DNA of 64,000 bases from Xestospongia bergquistia (taxonomy: Eukaryota > Porifera > Demospongiae > Haplosclerida > Petrosiidae). Positions 37,578-52,600 of the stretch are shown here, piece after piece (the stretch's first letter is position 1; every line of letters starts with the position of its first letter). Position numbers and translations under genes: made by a program. A model generated the notes under the pieces. The model did not search any database. It saw nothing but the letters and a program-made list of their open reading frames with translations, and had not been told where the DNA came from. The DNA is taken from the NCBI GenBank assembly GCA_963965975.1, contig OZ014421.1:439001-503000 (forward strand), given 5' to 3'.

Positions 37578-39719
37578 TTATTGAGTTTTCTTCATAAGGA
37601 AGACTTGTCTAGAAAGTGAGACCACTTGATCAGCTAACTCAGCATTATCAACAGATAACTTGTGAAGATTTTCAACACTCTTTTTACCACCAAATCCAAA
37701 TGCTACACTTTGTTGTTCTAACACTGGAAACATGACAGTATTGCCTTGTTTGTAAGGAGATTTGATGATATCTTTGACTACAACTTGCCATTCGTTGTCC
37801 CACTTTTTAAAGAATGTATTACGTTTTAACACCATCACACGTCTATAAAGGTAATATATGTATTGATCCATTTATTCATCTGTTTGTCCGTCCATCTATC
37901 CAGTCATTTGTACATCCGTCTATCTGTCCGTCCATATATCGATGTATCCATCCATCTGTCTATTGATCCATCCATTCATTCATTGACTTACTGGTCAGTA
38001 ATCAGAATAACTTTAAGAGGGTCCTGAGTTAATTCCAAGTATCCAACAAACTGTTCAATACCATACAATTTACCATTATCAAATGTCTATATTATAAAGG
38101 AAGGACAATAATACATTAATATATATTGTACTACTTCACTTACTAAGAAGAGGGCATATCCAGCAGATTTGTGTATAGAATATGGACGTACTACCTATTA
38201 AAATGAAAAAATAATAAACTTTTATAAATGTATAGTGGAACTTCTTATAAAGGATACTCTGAGGACAGTTACTAAGGTCTCAAAGTATCAGAGATTCCAA
38301 TGTTCTTAGTATTATTAATACTATATGTATAAGTCTATTACCTTATCTTGACCAATAAAACGTGGAGTACGTAACTGTGTTAACTCGAAGTCACCAACTT
38401 GTGTTTTCCTATAATAGAAAATACACATTATTATATATAGTGAAATTACTCTTAAATAGAAACCAGAAGAAAACTAATAGCGTTAATTAAAGGGACATCC
38501 TTTTTTAAAAATTCATTATTACTAATACTAGTATAATCCACAAGGGATATTAACCGACCCTCCTAACAATACAGTGTCTATTATAGTGATATATCTACTT
38601 ACCTCTGTAGAGCAAATAATGTAGCACTAGTAAAATCAATGATGCCACCTGTTGGACGAAATACAAGTCCCAATACTCCTTTACCAGTTCCTTTAAAGAA
38701 TCCTACAATGCCTTCCTTTTTAGCACCTAATAACACTTGTATATAACATATACTGTGAGCATAATATACCTCTAACTGGTTGAGATACCACACCTGTCAC
38801 GCCTTCAAATACACCCTATATAATATAATGTAGTAATATATGTGTATACAGTAATATAATATAATGTAGTAATAGTACAGTAACCAATATACAAAGTATC
38901 TTCCTACAAGTTTATTCTTAATAAAGTTCTTAATTAGGTAGGTTCTGGTAGCTACCATAGTGAGTACAAGATTACTCTACAATGTTAAGTATTGTTGATT
39001 CAACTCCGTTTCTAGGACATTAATATTTCTAAAATGACTAGGTAGTGAGACAAACAAACAAAAGTCCATGTCAAGCAATAGGGATTAGAACTATGAAATA
39101 GAATGCCACTATAATTACTAACTATGAAATAGAATAATTGAACGCCCCTATAATTATTGACTATAATCAAGTTGTATCCATTTAGTATCAAACACCATAC
39201 ATACAAGTAGCATTAACTAACTTTGCCTAATGTCTCAAGTCCTTGACCAAAACTCTTTTGTTGAGGACGATCTCCTTGAAATTCTTTGTCAAATGTCAAT
39301 TTTGCAACAGCATCTCCTAACACACCAGTAACACGAGCTCCAACACCAGCAATACCCCCTATTAATTAACAGTAATAATTAATTAAATTAAATAAATGAA
39401 GTCTTAGTGATACTATGGTGAAAAGTATTTAAACAGAGACAATGATGAAAGATGTTGTACATTGTGTTTTAACAAGAACTTACCAAATGTCCCTCCAATA
39501 AATTGTTGTGTGCCAAGTGCTAAACCATCTAAAAACTCATCAGGACCAACAACAGCTCCCTATAATAATAACTTAATTAAAAGGAGATTAACTGTTTTTA
39601 CAAACTTGTATTGGTTGATAAAATAAATCAATAGTCCCTTCAGTGAGACCTCGTAAAAATCCAACAGGATTACCTAGAACTTCTAGACCAAGAACTACGC
39701 TATACATCTGATATAAGAA
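37578..39719 (-). CDS. VPS13: VPS13 C-terminal exons: ATG2_C-like and PH-like region
   Basis: Exons (+ strand coordinates): 37578-37842, 37992-38086, 38144-38194, 38342-38408, 38603-38726, 38770-38815, 39222-39358, 39484-39559, 39606-39719. Read in order of translation they give [67 protein letters not shown], the glycine-rich RPTGG block, and the PH-like end with [19 protein letters not shown]. These are the most conserved VPS13 segments; in the family this end binds membranes such as lipid droplets and mitochondria. Checked junctions keep frame (for example GAC CA|A CGT between the last two exons). The apparent Met upstream of the last exon ([10 protein letters not shown]) is intron, not protein. 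Confidence 0.88.
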
Positions 39720-42700
39720 CTGAAAGGAAAAGCAATAAAGAAAAAAGGTCAAAGGTCATTTGTTTCTTCATTAATCCATTTACATCTTCCAGATTCTGTC
39801 CATTTATCAAATTTATTTCAATCTTAACCATCCATCTGTCCATTTTGTTTACCCATCTGTCCATTATGTTCATTCATGCACTCATTTTTATGTCTTCCCT
39901 ATTAATCCTTGCTGTCCATTACATGTCTACTCACTCATCTATCCATCCATTTAACCATTCTTATATTTATCCATCCATTACCTGCTGTTCATAATGTTTA
40001 ATGATACGATGTTTCAAGGCATCCATAGTTAGAGCACGTTCTTGTAGCTCAAAATATCCTAACCTAATGTCATCATATTATAACAATATCTCAATACAAC
40101 TTAACAGATGTGGACATAGGGCTTTAGTCCATACTAATATTTTAGTATGTATACATGTAAATTAATGAGTCATTTTAATTTTTTACAGATTTTAACAACA
40201 TTTCTGAGCACAATCAATTGCTCTACTTAACAAAGATCTATATAGCTAACTTCATAAAAAATTTCGAGTGATTTCGCTACTAATAATTTGGGCCATTTTT
40301 AACTTGAACCATGGATTATACATGGTCGAGTCAAAAATGAAAATCAGTCAACATCATGAAATCACTTAAAATTTTTAACGGAGGTAGTTATATAGGTCCT
40401 TGTTAAGTGATATTAGTATTATTGCTCTCAAATGTTGCATTAGGTTTTTAAAATTTTATATAAGCACTACATTTTATTTAACCTCTATATTGAGGACTCT
40501 TATATACTAAGGACAATGTCCCATAGTGTCCACTATAGAGAGGTTCCACTTTCAGACTTACTTTAGTTCAGCATCTTTAGCTCGTCCTATAAATCCAACA
40601 AATACATACAATAAATCAAGAACTAATTTTAATAGAACATTTTGATCAGCGAAGAAACTAATTTCTTGTTTCTTCTCTTCAGATAAATCCAGAGAGAAAC
40701 TAACATGAACCTATAAGGATATAATTAACTATAATGAGTCTATTAATTAAAGGGGCATTCTCATTTAATGTATATTAATTGCATTTTTTATAATTAAAAA
40801 GGATGTTCTTGCTTACATGAAGTGGAGAGAGATGAATTGTTTTGAAGTATGTCTTTGCTGTAGAGGCACTCACCTAAACAAGGCAATAATATCATAGAAT
40901 ACATTTACATGTATATGGGTTTTCTTCATTACTGGGTATTATTAATTGTCCTGATTAAAGGGGCATCCTATTTTTTTACAGAGTTATTAATACTTAGAAG
41001 AATAACAGATAGTGATTCATCACTAAAAGAGGATATCCCTTATATTAAGACAATTAGGTAAAACAAATAGCATCTAAATAGAATGCACATTTTTTATAAA
41101 GAACATTTACTTACTTGAGCCACTTTCAATTCCTTGAGAGAACTATTTAGTTGAGTCTTTTCATTTTTCATCAATTCTTCCTACATTGTACAATGTTGAC
41201 ACAATCGCATATGACCACGCCCACTTACATCTGATGTTTTTTGACTAAGTGACTCAAAAAGATTTGCAACTTCTATAACAAAATCTAAATCTAATGTGAA
41301 CCCCATCTCTTGTATAAGGACTTGTAAGAATCTAAACAAAATATGTAAGTAGTTAAAATAATAATTATAGTTAAGTACATGTACATAGTTGTGTGTATAT
41401 GTATATTATTATGATGCTAGCAAACTTTGGAAAATTTTATGAAGGAGACTCTGAACTAATGGCACCTTCTATATTAAGGACACTTGTTCTAGTCCCATAC
41501 TAATACTTTAGTGTATTATACAACCTCTATATTGAGGACACTTGTTCTAGTCCCATACTAATACTTTAGTGTATTATACAACTTCTATATTGAGGACACT
41601 TGTTCTAGTCCTATACTAATATTTAGTGTATTATATAACCTCTATATTGAGGACACTCGTTCTAGTCCTATACTAATACTTTAGTGTATTATACAACCTG
41701 TATATTGAGGACACTTGTTCTAGTCCCATACTAATACTTTAGTGTATTATACAACCTCTATATTGGGGACACTTGTTCTAGTCCCATACTAATACTTTAA
41801 TGTATTATACAACCTCTATATTGAGGACACTTGTTCTAGTCCCATACTAATACTTTAGTGTATTATACAACCTCTATATTAAGGATAGTTACTGATATAT
41901 ACTAAATACTTACTGAATCTCCTGTATACCAGGTGTTGCATTGTTTCTGATCACTAGAGACATTTCCATAAATGGTTTAGGAGCTAAACAAATAAAAAAA
42001 TAATTACTATTATATTATTAATATAATATAATATACCAATAGCTGATGCAATTGTTGGAGGTGGTGGATAACAGTAGAAGATGGTAGGATTAGCAGCCAA
42101 TGGTACTTGATTATCAATCTATTATAATATATTAGTATCATTAATGTGTATACAGTGACAATATTATAATATATTAGTATCATTAATGTGTATACAGTGA
42201 CAATATTATAATATATTAGTATCATTAATGTGTATACAGTGACAATATTATAATATATTAGTATCATTAATGTGTATACAGTGACAATATTATAATATAT
42301 TAGTATCATTAATGTGTATACAGTGACAATATTATAATATATTAGTATCATTAATGTGTATACAGTGACAATATTATAATATATTAGTATCATTAATGTG
42401 TATACAGTGACAATATTATAATATATTAGTATCATTAATGTGTATACAGTGACAATATTATATGTGTTACCTGGACTTTATTTATTTTTAACTCTAGTGA
42501 TGTAAGTTGGTGTGATCGCTTGAGACGAACATCAAATCCATTGAAATGACTTCTCCTTAACTGATGAGTAGGACCTTCTTTTTCTTCAAGATATACCTAG
42601 TGGAATTAATATATATTTATAAGTTCATTCACCTGTTATTTAGCTATCCATATAAATGTTTAATAATCATTTATCTGTTTGTTACCTGTCCATCTCATCC

Positions 42701-42924
42701 TTTGTATAGTTTAACTTACTTTAGAATCTTCTGTAAATGTCACAGACAAAGTGTCAGTTATCATATGAGTTCCTTTCTTTTTCTCTTGAAATGATTCCAT
42801 CTCTTGATAGAGACTCTCTAATCTCTCACCTAATAATTGTTCAACTGGTTTCCAATAATTAGCTTTCTTCTCTACTTCCCAGATTACCTCGGATCTAGGA
42901 GGGAGGGAGAGAGGGAGAAGGGGA

Positions 42925-42990
<66 letters not shown>

Positions 42991-44404
42991 CAGGCAGACA
43001 GAGAGAGACAGAGAGATAGAGAGACAGAGAGAGAGTTACTAATATTCTATACTACTTACTGTGGTAGTCCAATATATGCTATCTCTTTTCCTTTTCTATC
43101 ATTAACTAATGATAAACCAACAGCATTGAGTGTGAGGGTAACTTCCAATGATAAAGTATCAGATCCATTTATTGACGATGCTCTATCAACAACAGTTTTA
43201 TCATCAGTGAACAGAAGAACACGTTGTAAGTTATCAGTAAACGACACCCAATAACCTGTAATGGATATAAGTCATTATAAGGTAATGATGCTTTAATGAT
43301 TGTTACCATAGTGATGGTAACCAAAGTAAATATATATAGCTATAGCAACTGTTGCTTGGTAACATTTATTGTGGTAATTTTGCTAAGATAACAAGCACGA
43401 TATTTCTATGGTAATCTTTTGATGGTAAAGGTAACTATATTAATGTTGTTATGATATATACATGTCATTGGAACTATGATCACATCTGTACTGTTGCTTT
43501 TATATGGATATCATGGAATTTGTGATTCCATGAATTCAATGAGTTTCAAATCAATTTTGCATGGAAATTAAACAATACATATGAATTCATTATCTGGTAG
43601 ATTTTCAGTGCTTCTGATAAATTTGGAAAAGTTATAGCAAAAACAGTTTTCTTCCAAAACATGTAGAAAATGGAGACTATAACTACTTTTTATTTTTTAC
43701 TTTAAAGTACATATGTCAACTCTATTACAAGTATGTGTTCTACTGTCAGTACTGTATATCTGATCTTTCTCACTTACCGAGATTATCCTGTGATTTCCCA
43801 CGTTGACTACCAGTTAAGGCAGCACCAGCTTTCTTAAGACCAGACTTTAATTTACTACCAGCCATAGCAACACCAAGTACTTGTTTCTTTAAAGCACTAG
43901 ATTTTAGACTACCCTCAACAACAGAAGATTCTTTAGGACTACTAGGATCAACAGACGAGGACACATCCATTGGCAATGTTATTTTACCACGCCCATCCTA
44001 TAAATGACATATAAAATGGCCAATGACAATCTTTGGGACAATACCTTAACAAGGACTTTCTTGAATTTTGTTTCACCGACAAAACTCCACAATAATTCCT
44101 GTTTTTTAACAGGATCATCCCACGTATACATACAGGTCTCACCAGCTTGTAGTAACTGAGGTGATAGGGGTCTGGAATCATCGCTATAGTAACCAAAATG
44201 TATTGACATAATGTCGAGTACTGTAAGCAGACACTTACCTAGTAGCCTGTCCATACACAATATCATATTGTAGTGTGTTAACAAGTTGTAGTGGTACTGC
44301 TCCAGTGTAGTAAGGATTGAATGTGACAATGTTAGCAGAACCAGTAACATGAATATGTACTGACACTGCAGATACCTATAGTATGTATTGATATCATCTC
44401 TCCC

Positions 44405-44442
<38 letters not shown>

Positions 44443-47400
44443 TTACAGTTGCAGCATTTACTCTTATAAATTGAGCACTATTAACTGTATAGTTAAAAGG
44501 AGCAGAGTATGTATGAATAGTAGATTGTTCTTCAACATCAATGATCAATTGACTAGAAGTACTCACTGGCCAGAATGGAACCAACTAAAGATACAATATA
44601 ATTTGATATATTATACTATATTATATTATACTATATATTTTTTTATATTACTTCATTTGGTTGTAGTACAATTCTTTGATCTTTTGGTTGACCATATTCC
44701 AATGCAACAAAAATATCCTATTAACAAAAAATACAATAAATTAATTGATTCTAATAATATATATGTAGTTATTAAAACATGTACATTTAATATTACTTAC
44801 TCTTGTCTTATTATACAATAAATAAAATGGAGTAATTGTTATAATTTTGGACAGAGAGAAACTAGAGAGTCTAACTGTAATACCCATCTGAGTGAATGAG
44901 AGAGAGAGAGATCAAATGCAGACATCAAATTGTTCATTACCTGTAACTCTCGTTCCTTCCATTGACAGGATACAACGCCTTCACTACCAACAGTCTCTAA
45001 AGAAAACCCAGATGACCACTCAGACCACACCCCCTTATAACAACATCGGACAGACACCTATAAAAACTCAGTAACAATCCTATAATATTTAAACTAACTT
45101 TATCATCAGGAAATAATCTTAGAGGTTTATTAGGAGGATGTGTCATTGAATCTTTAGTGCTCCAGAAGTGTTTATACTATTAAATATAAGTAATATTATA
45201 TCAATTGAAAGAGACATTTAACTCACAGAATATTGCAGTTCACAGCCTGTTTTATTAACCATCCAGTAAGCGCTGAACACACTGATATGACAGGTACCAC
45301 CACGAATATCATGATGGAATGTTAATATCTAAAATTATCAATAAAAATAAAAAATCAGTAAACATTTTTATCTCTCTGCGTGTATAACTTATATTTAATG
45401 AATACTTTAATACTTAATAAATTGTTAATTTAATAAGTTAAACACTGTGTTAATTTAATGCTAACCAAATTATTTACTGATATATTATGATATTATGTAT
45501 ATGTACTAACTTGATGTTGATCATCAGTTGATTTTATTTTAACAGTAGATGTTTCACTCATTGTAGCACTAATACTTACTTCACCAGAGAATACACCTTC
45601 ATCTAATAACATCTAGTAATGAAAATAGAAAATTAAATAACTGTTTACATTGAAACCATACTACATTGAATAGAGAACACTTTGGAACTTCAGAAACCAC
45701 ACAAGTGTCCTCAATATAGAGGTTTATAATACACTAAAGTATTACCGTAAGGGTACAAATTTTCGAGGGTTTAAATTTTCGTGTTTTTTAAATTTTGCTT
45801 TATTATTTAAATTTCGTGGGTATTAATTTTCGTGTTTAGTGGGTGTGAAGTATTAATTAATGGGTGTGGTGTCAGACACGTGTTGTGAACACAAGCGTGA
45901 TTTTCCCGAAGTATGGCTACGTATTCCATTGAATCCATAGTGAGAGGGTACCATGTATACAAGAAAATCTGGGAGGTAGTTGACAGAGAAGTATTTCAGT
46001 GTAAAATAGAAAGAAGTAACCCTTTACAGTAGCCGTTATTTACACGCTTTATTGAGATCACGTGATTACGCGTGGGTGGAACAAAAGTTAAATTTCGTGT
46101 TAAAACAACAACCCACGAATATAGCGAAATTAAATCCCCCACGAAAATTTATACCCTTACGGTAGTATGGGACTAGAACAAGTGTCCTCAATATAGAGGT
46201 TATATAATACACTAAAGTATTAGTATGAGACTAGAACAAGTGTCCTCAATATAGAGGTTGTATAATACACTAAAGTATTAGTATGGGACTAGAACAAGTG
46301 TCCTCAATATAGAGGTTGTATAATACACTAAAGTATTAATATGGGACTAGAACAAGTGTCCTTAATAGAGGTTGTATAATACACTAAAGTATTAGTATGG
46401 GACTAAAACAAGTGTCCTAAATAGAGGTTGTATAATACACTAAAGTATTAGTATGGGACTAGAACTAGTTCCAGGAATAGGGAGTTTTTTAATTCAATAT
46501 TACTTCTAAGAAAGGTCACCCTCTACATTAGGACACTTGTTCTAGTCCCATACTATTACTTTAGTGTATTATACAGCCTCTATATTGAGGACACTTGTTC
46601 TAGTCTCATATTAATACTTTAGTGTATTATACAGCCTCTATATTGAGGACACCTCTATACTAAGGAGTAAGGACAGTGTCCCACGGAGAGGTCCCATTCA
46701 AATATCAATGAGCAAAAAAACATACTCACCTGAATATTAACTTTAGTATGAACAGAAGGATTCAATTTAATAAGAGATAATTTATGACCTGGTTTTAACA
46801 TAGTTTTATCCACAGTTAGATCATAAGGTAACATGTTATGTAGTATGATAGGATAATGTAGATGGATTATATGATGAGGACCAGACACTGAAAGACGATT
46901 ACCATATTGTTCCTGTTCAGGTTGAGCCTAGAAAGAAAAGGAATATATTATAAATTAATATATAACTTAATACATTTGTAATACATTGTATGTTAGAGTC
47001 TCTTATATTGTGTACACACAGTATTATAAATGATTATATCATAGTGTCCTAACATCATAACTTACATGGATATAAAATGGAGGACAGTGAATATCAACTC
47101 CTTCTGTTGGTATATTCCATGTTATACCATGTTCATTGATTTTAGCTCTAATGGATACATAGATGAAATAAATGGACAGATGATGTGACAAATGGATACA
47201 TAGATGAAATAAATGGACAGATGATGTGACAAATGGATACATAGATGAAATAAATGGACAGATGATGTGACATTATTTAAGATATAGAAAGTAACTCACG
47301 TTTCAGTTTCTGGTTTGAAGTACAAGAATCCATTGATAAAATCAAGAGGAACTCGACAAAGAGTTTCTCCCCATACTGTGAGTATTGACCGAGGGGATGA

Positions 47401-48329
47401 GTACTTTTGCTCTCCCCAGTAGACTACAATGGGTGTGGTCAAATGATTGTGTAACTAGAATAAATGAACAGCATTTATCACATGACAATTATATTATAAT
47501 CACATGATGGTCTTGCTGATGTTATATGATAATCACATGATATCATATAATAATAGCAAACACATGTGACATTCGATTGTTATCATGTGATAGTCATATA
47601 ATAATAAGTGATAAAAATAACGATAATCATATGATAAACATACGACAATCACATGACATCAACAGCCAATCACATGACAATGATGTCATATTAAATAAGT
47701 CATATGACAATCATATGATAATACTATGAGTCAGATGATAATCACATGATACAATTGTACCTGAAGTGGTGAACGAAATGTCACTCTAGTAGGTTCACTA
47801 GCTGACGCTTTATCAACATGAACAACAATGATCAATTTATCAGAAGACTCCTAAATAAATAATAGTTAATTACAGATTAAATTAATATTATATTAATATA
47901 TAATTACCTTGCTATCACTAGTCAAGTGGTAATAATTCTTACTGCTATTACTGACATTAACTTGAAGTGGACTATAACCAGTTACTTTAACAGATATAAT
48001 GCTCTGTAATTCCCGAGCTGTTTCCATGGGAACAATCTCTCCAGGCAAATGTGAATAAGACTGGTTTTCTTCTTTAGTTAAAATAGTTTGTTGTTTGAAA
48101 GAAACTTGTACAGGAGTAGATGTTGTTGACTTAATATGCTTCAGTGGAGTGATAGTTAGTATGTATTTGACTCCAAGCTATAAAATTTAAGTCAATTATT
48201 TTGTTAATATAATAATGTAGTACTTGATTGTTTATGATAACTGAATGACTGTCTAGGTCACTGGAACTGGTTAACAAAGAAGGCTCCATTTTTTGATAAG
48301 CCTGTAATGAATATATATATATATATGTG

Positions 48330-48382
<53 letters not shown>

Positions 48383-48394
48383 CTATGTGTGTAG

Positions 48395-48438
<44 letters not shown>

Positions 48439-49572
48439 CTTTACCTTAAGAACTGTCATTAGTGAACTAATACTACTAGATGATAGAGTCAATTGTAAAG
48501 CAGAGGTAGATCCAACTGATAATTGAAATCCAGACTCAGATTTATCCACCTAACAGATTAAGAACAAACAATAAATAGACTACATATTAAACAGCACTAT
48601 GTCTAATAATATTCCTATATATACATATCTAGTTATAGCTACTTGTACTCACAGTAGCTTGGACAGTCCATGGAAAATAAATTTCATCATTTCTCTTGTC
48701 AACAACAGGTTCTAGCAATGGCTCCCATACGTCAGTATACATATTAAAATATGACACACATAATGAGATATCAGCTTGAGCCCAAAGCTAAAAAATAAAA
48801 TAGAATTGTAAAATAAAACTCTATATAATACAAATATGTTTTGCAAGGTACTATATTGATACTATAAATAGTAACAGTGTTACTATATTTAGACAATTTA
48901 GTACACAAATTATGTAATGTTCTGTGAATGTTCGAGATCTTTTACATACTTGCCCACTCCATTCCTGAGCTTGAAATTTCAAAGCATTGTAACTATAGCA
49001 ACCCAATAACACACTGAACACTGTTGATACTTCACCAGACGTGGGATGTTCCTGTAATACCAGTATTGATACTTGCTGTATATCAACTGTCAACTAAAGG
49101 AAGTACAGATATGATAATATCAGTATTAGCAGGATTTTATAAGGCAAAATGATATCATCCAGGCTTCAAATCTTCACAAACACAATATTGTAATCCAACA
49201 CTTACAAACTCTCCCTTTTTATGACTTTCTTTTTCCTCCTTGTCTTCAGAGATTAGCGATAAAAAAGATGGTTGAGGTTTTAAGCTTTCAAAATACCATC
49301 GTGTCAGATCAACTGGTTTCTTCTCCCACAAATCTACAGGTACTGTCTCTCCTACTACATCATCCACCTATAGAAAGACAACAGGAGGTCTTAACTAATA
49401 ACTGTTATTAATAACTGGTATTAATAACTGGTATAATACTGTAAATGTATTATATATACTAAAATTAATTCAAATGTGATGTTCATTATGAGTAGCTTAA
49501 GAAAATGGTACATTAAGAATGGGCTGTGATCATTATGTGAATATGAGATCAATATACAAACTAACAGTAAGT

Positions 49573-49607
<35 letters not shown>

Positions 49608-52600
49608 TAAAATAAAAAATTATAAAATCATTAGATGATTACTGTATATAATATCTTAATTGACAAGATACACTAGCTGAATAATTTGTACTAACTCAAT
49701 GTGTGTAAATTCCTCTACTCCACATTGCTGATAAAAAGTGTTAACTAGTGGAGTAGTCTCTGATCTCATAACTAATGTAATTTAATACTATGTTGCTAAT
49801 GAATTATTAAATTATAATATGTACTAAAAACTACTTTACGCTATCATTATATGAGGTAATAGGATTACTATCTATGATATAAGTGGGTGAGTTTAGATAA
49901 CCATTCTGTGAATTTGTGCTCACCTTGTGTATCCACCCTGTCTATATATGCATTAGTGTGGTATGTATATATGTATGTGAGTGGATGTATGTGTGGTATA
50001 TGAAGGTGATAGCAATGACAACTTTACCCATAATGCAAACAATATTAAATGTTATATCATAAGTTTATATATACAGATTTACGTAGCTAGTTATGACTTC
50101 AACAGTACTACTAGACAGTACAGCTTAAACAAATACGTCATACTGCATATAACTTACTTGTTGTGGTTGAATGGACTTTAGTAATGTTAGTATAAGACGT
50201 ACTGTAGATGGAGCTATAGATAAGACCACTTTACCAAGTGATACAGATATATTTTTATCAGATTCTCCCAAACTAAAGAATGTTAATGAAATATCTGTTG
50301 GAGCTAGGACAACAGCACCCTGTAATTAAAATAAATAATTAATAACTAATAAATGTATTATTAAATAATAATGACTAATAAATCTATAATCAAATAATAA
50401 TTAATGAATAGCGTGGTAAGCTTAATATAACAGACTTAATTAGAGGGGAAATCCTCTTATTAAAGGCTCATTAATACAAGTATGACCCACAAGGGACATT
50501 TCTTACCTCATCTGCAGACGTTAATGTACTAGTCACTATTTTCACTTTATTAAGACCAGTATGTAATCTCATACGACCTTCTTCTAAAGTCAACTTTCCC
50601 TCAACTACAGTCTATTAGGAGAAAAGGGAAAATAACATTGCTTCATCTATCTATCCATAAGTTCATGTATGTATCCATTAGACTATCTGTTCATTTAATA
50701 ATTCAACCATCCATACATCCATTCATCAATCTATTCATCCATTTATCTATCCATTTATCCATCCATTCATCCATTGTCAATAAGTTGATTTGTCCATCTA
50801 TTCATAAATTAACCCATCCATGGAAGCAACTATCTATCCATTCATCCATCCATCCATCCATCCATCAATCAATCCATTCATTCATTCATTCATCCATCCA
50901 TCCATCCATTCATCCATCCATCCATCCATTCATCCATCCATCCATAACACACCTGTACAATCAAAGCTTCAGCAGTCCTATCATTTGGAGCAGACAATAT
51001 AGCAATAGACGGTTCTAAGACTTTAATATTAATAGACAGTTTATATTGTGACGGTTTTGTTGACGACACTGCAGATGTATCTTGTGCAGGAGTTATTGTT
51101 GAAGGAGATTGTTTTACTATGAAAGGCTCTGATAAGGTTTTGAAGTAGAGAAGCAATGACAAGATAAACTCAATATTAAGAAATATTTGTGGTCTTCTTA
51201 TAACAATAGAACCTATATAAATGAGAGAGTTTAACTTAATACAATAATTATATTGTTGTTTATGTTTTTACCAGTTCTCTCTTGTTTGTGAGGATTCTGT
51301 GTAAATGTTATTTCTAATAACGACTTGATATTATCTCGTGTTTCAAATAACCTAATAAAATAGTAAACAAAACATGATAAAGTGTTTTGTTATGCAGTGT
51401 TGTTATTTATACATAATAAATAAATATGTTTACATAGTACATTGTAAATAAAAAATAGACTCAATGACTCAGTATAAAAAAGATGGATATATAGGCTGAC
51501 AAATGGATAGGTATATGAATGAGTGAATGGATGTATAGATAGACAAATGAATGGACAGATAGATGAATGAATGGACAGATGAACAAATGAATAAAAGGTG
51601 AGTAGACAAAAAGACAACTATGTACAATAGATGTTTACAATGGATGTTTACAATGGATGTTTACATTTTGTTTTAATGTGACTACATCATACCTTGTTAT
51701 TTCACTAGTAGTATTAATCCTTGTATCATCAATAGTAACTGACTTTACACCGGATATCACAGTAATGACTGTCTTTGATGATATCGCTAACTGGCCCTGG
51801 AACTCTTGAACATGCACACAAGTTATTTTGTTTTTATCCTTATCTGCGTGTATCTAGGGGTGAGACTCAGTGACCTCATTCTAATTATAATGGCGTCAAA
51901 GGTTTCTTCAGACAGGCGTGTCTATTTAGGATAAATATGTTTACTACTTACAGTGTTATCATAAAAGGTAATCTCCACTTGTGATAAGGAAATATGGATT
52001 TGAAATTGATTGTATTCGTCTTTGGCTGCTTCCTGAATTATCTCAGAAGTGGTACTGTCACTTTCTGTAAATAGTACATAACTTAATAATGAAACAACAG
52101 CAAAGAGATAAATTAAATACCTTTATGCGTGGGTTGCTCGGTCGAGGATGTATCTATAGAAATGGAATGTATTAATAATAAAATCATATGTTACGTCACG
52201 TATGCGCTCGCGTATATAAACAAGCTCGCTTTGTCCAGCAAGCCAGATACAGAACACGAGTTCAAATCATCAAGAAAGATGGCTTACATCAAAACTCTTC
52301 TTCTTACCGCTCTAGTCGTGCTTCTAGTAAACGAAGCTGTCGGAATGCAAGTCTGCAACAAGGCGAAGTGTCCGGCGTATCATACCTGCGCTGATCCCGA
52401 CTATACAGTAGATACATGCTGCGGTGATTGTTCCAAAAGCAAATGTCAATTCCATGGCTGCGTTAAATTTGGAGAACACGGACCCACATGGCATCCAACT
52501 CCATGTTTAACATGTGTGTGTAGAAACGGAGAAACTCAATGTACAAATATTACCTCAACATGTCCAGATTGTGAAGGACAGAGATACAGAGCAAGATACA

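Noticed and set aside
42010..42435. Minus-strand ORF of 141 residues with 14-residue repeats
   Set aside because: Translation of a 42-bp minisatellite in an intron, running out of frame into the real VPS13 exon.
52129..52278. Upstream in-frame extension of the VWC protein (50 residues)
   Set aside because: It overlaps a VPS13 exon on the other strand and the TATA box, and would hide the signal peptide that begins at 52,279.
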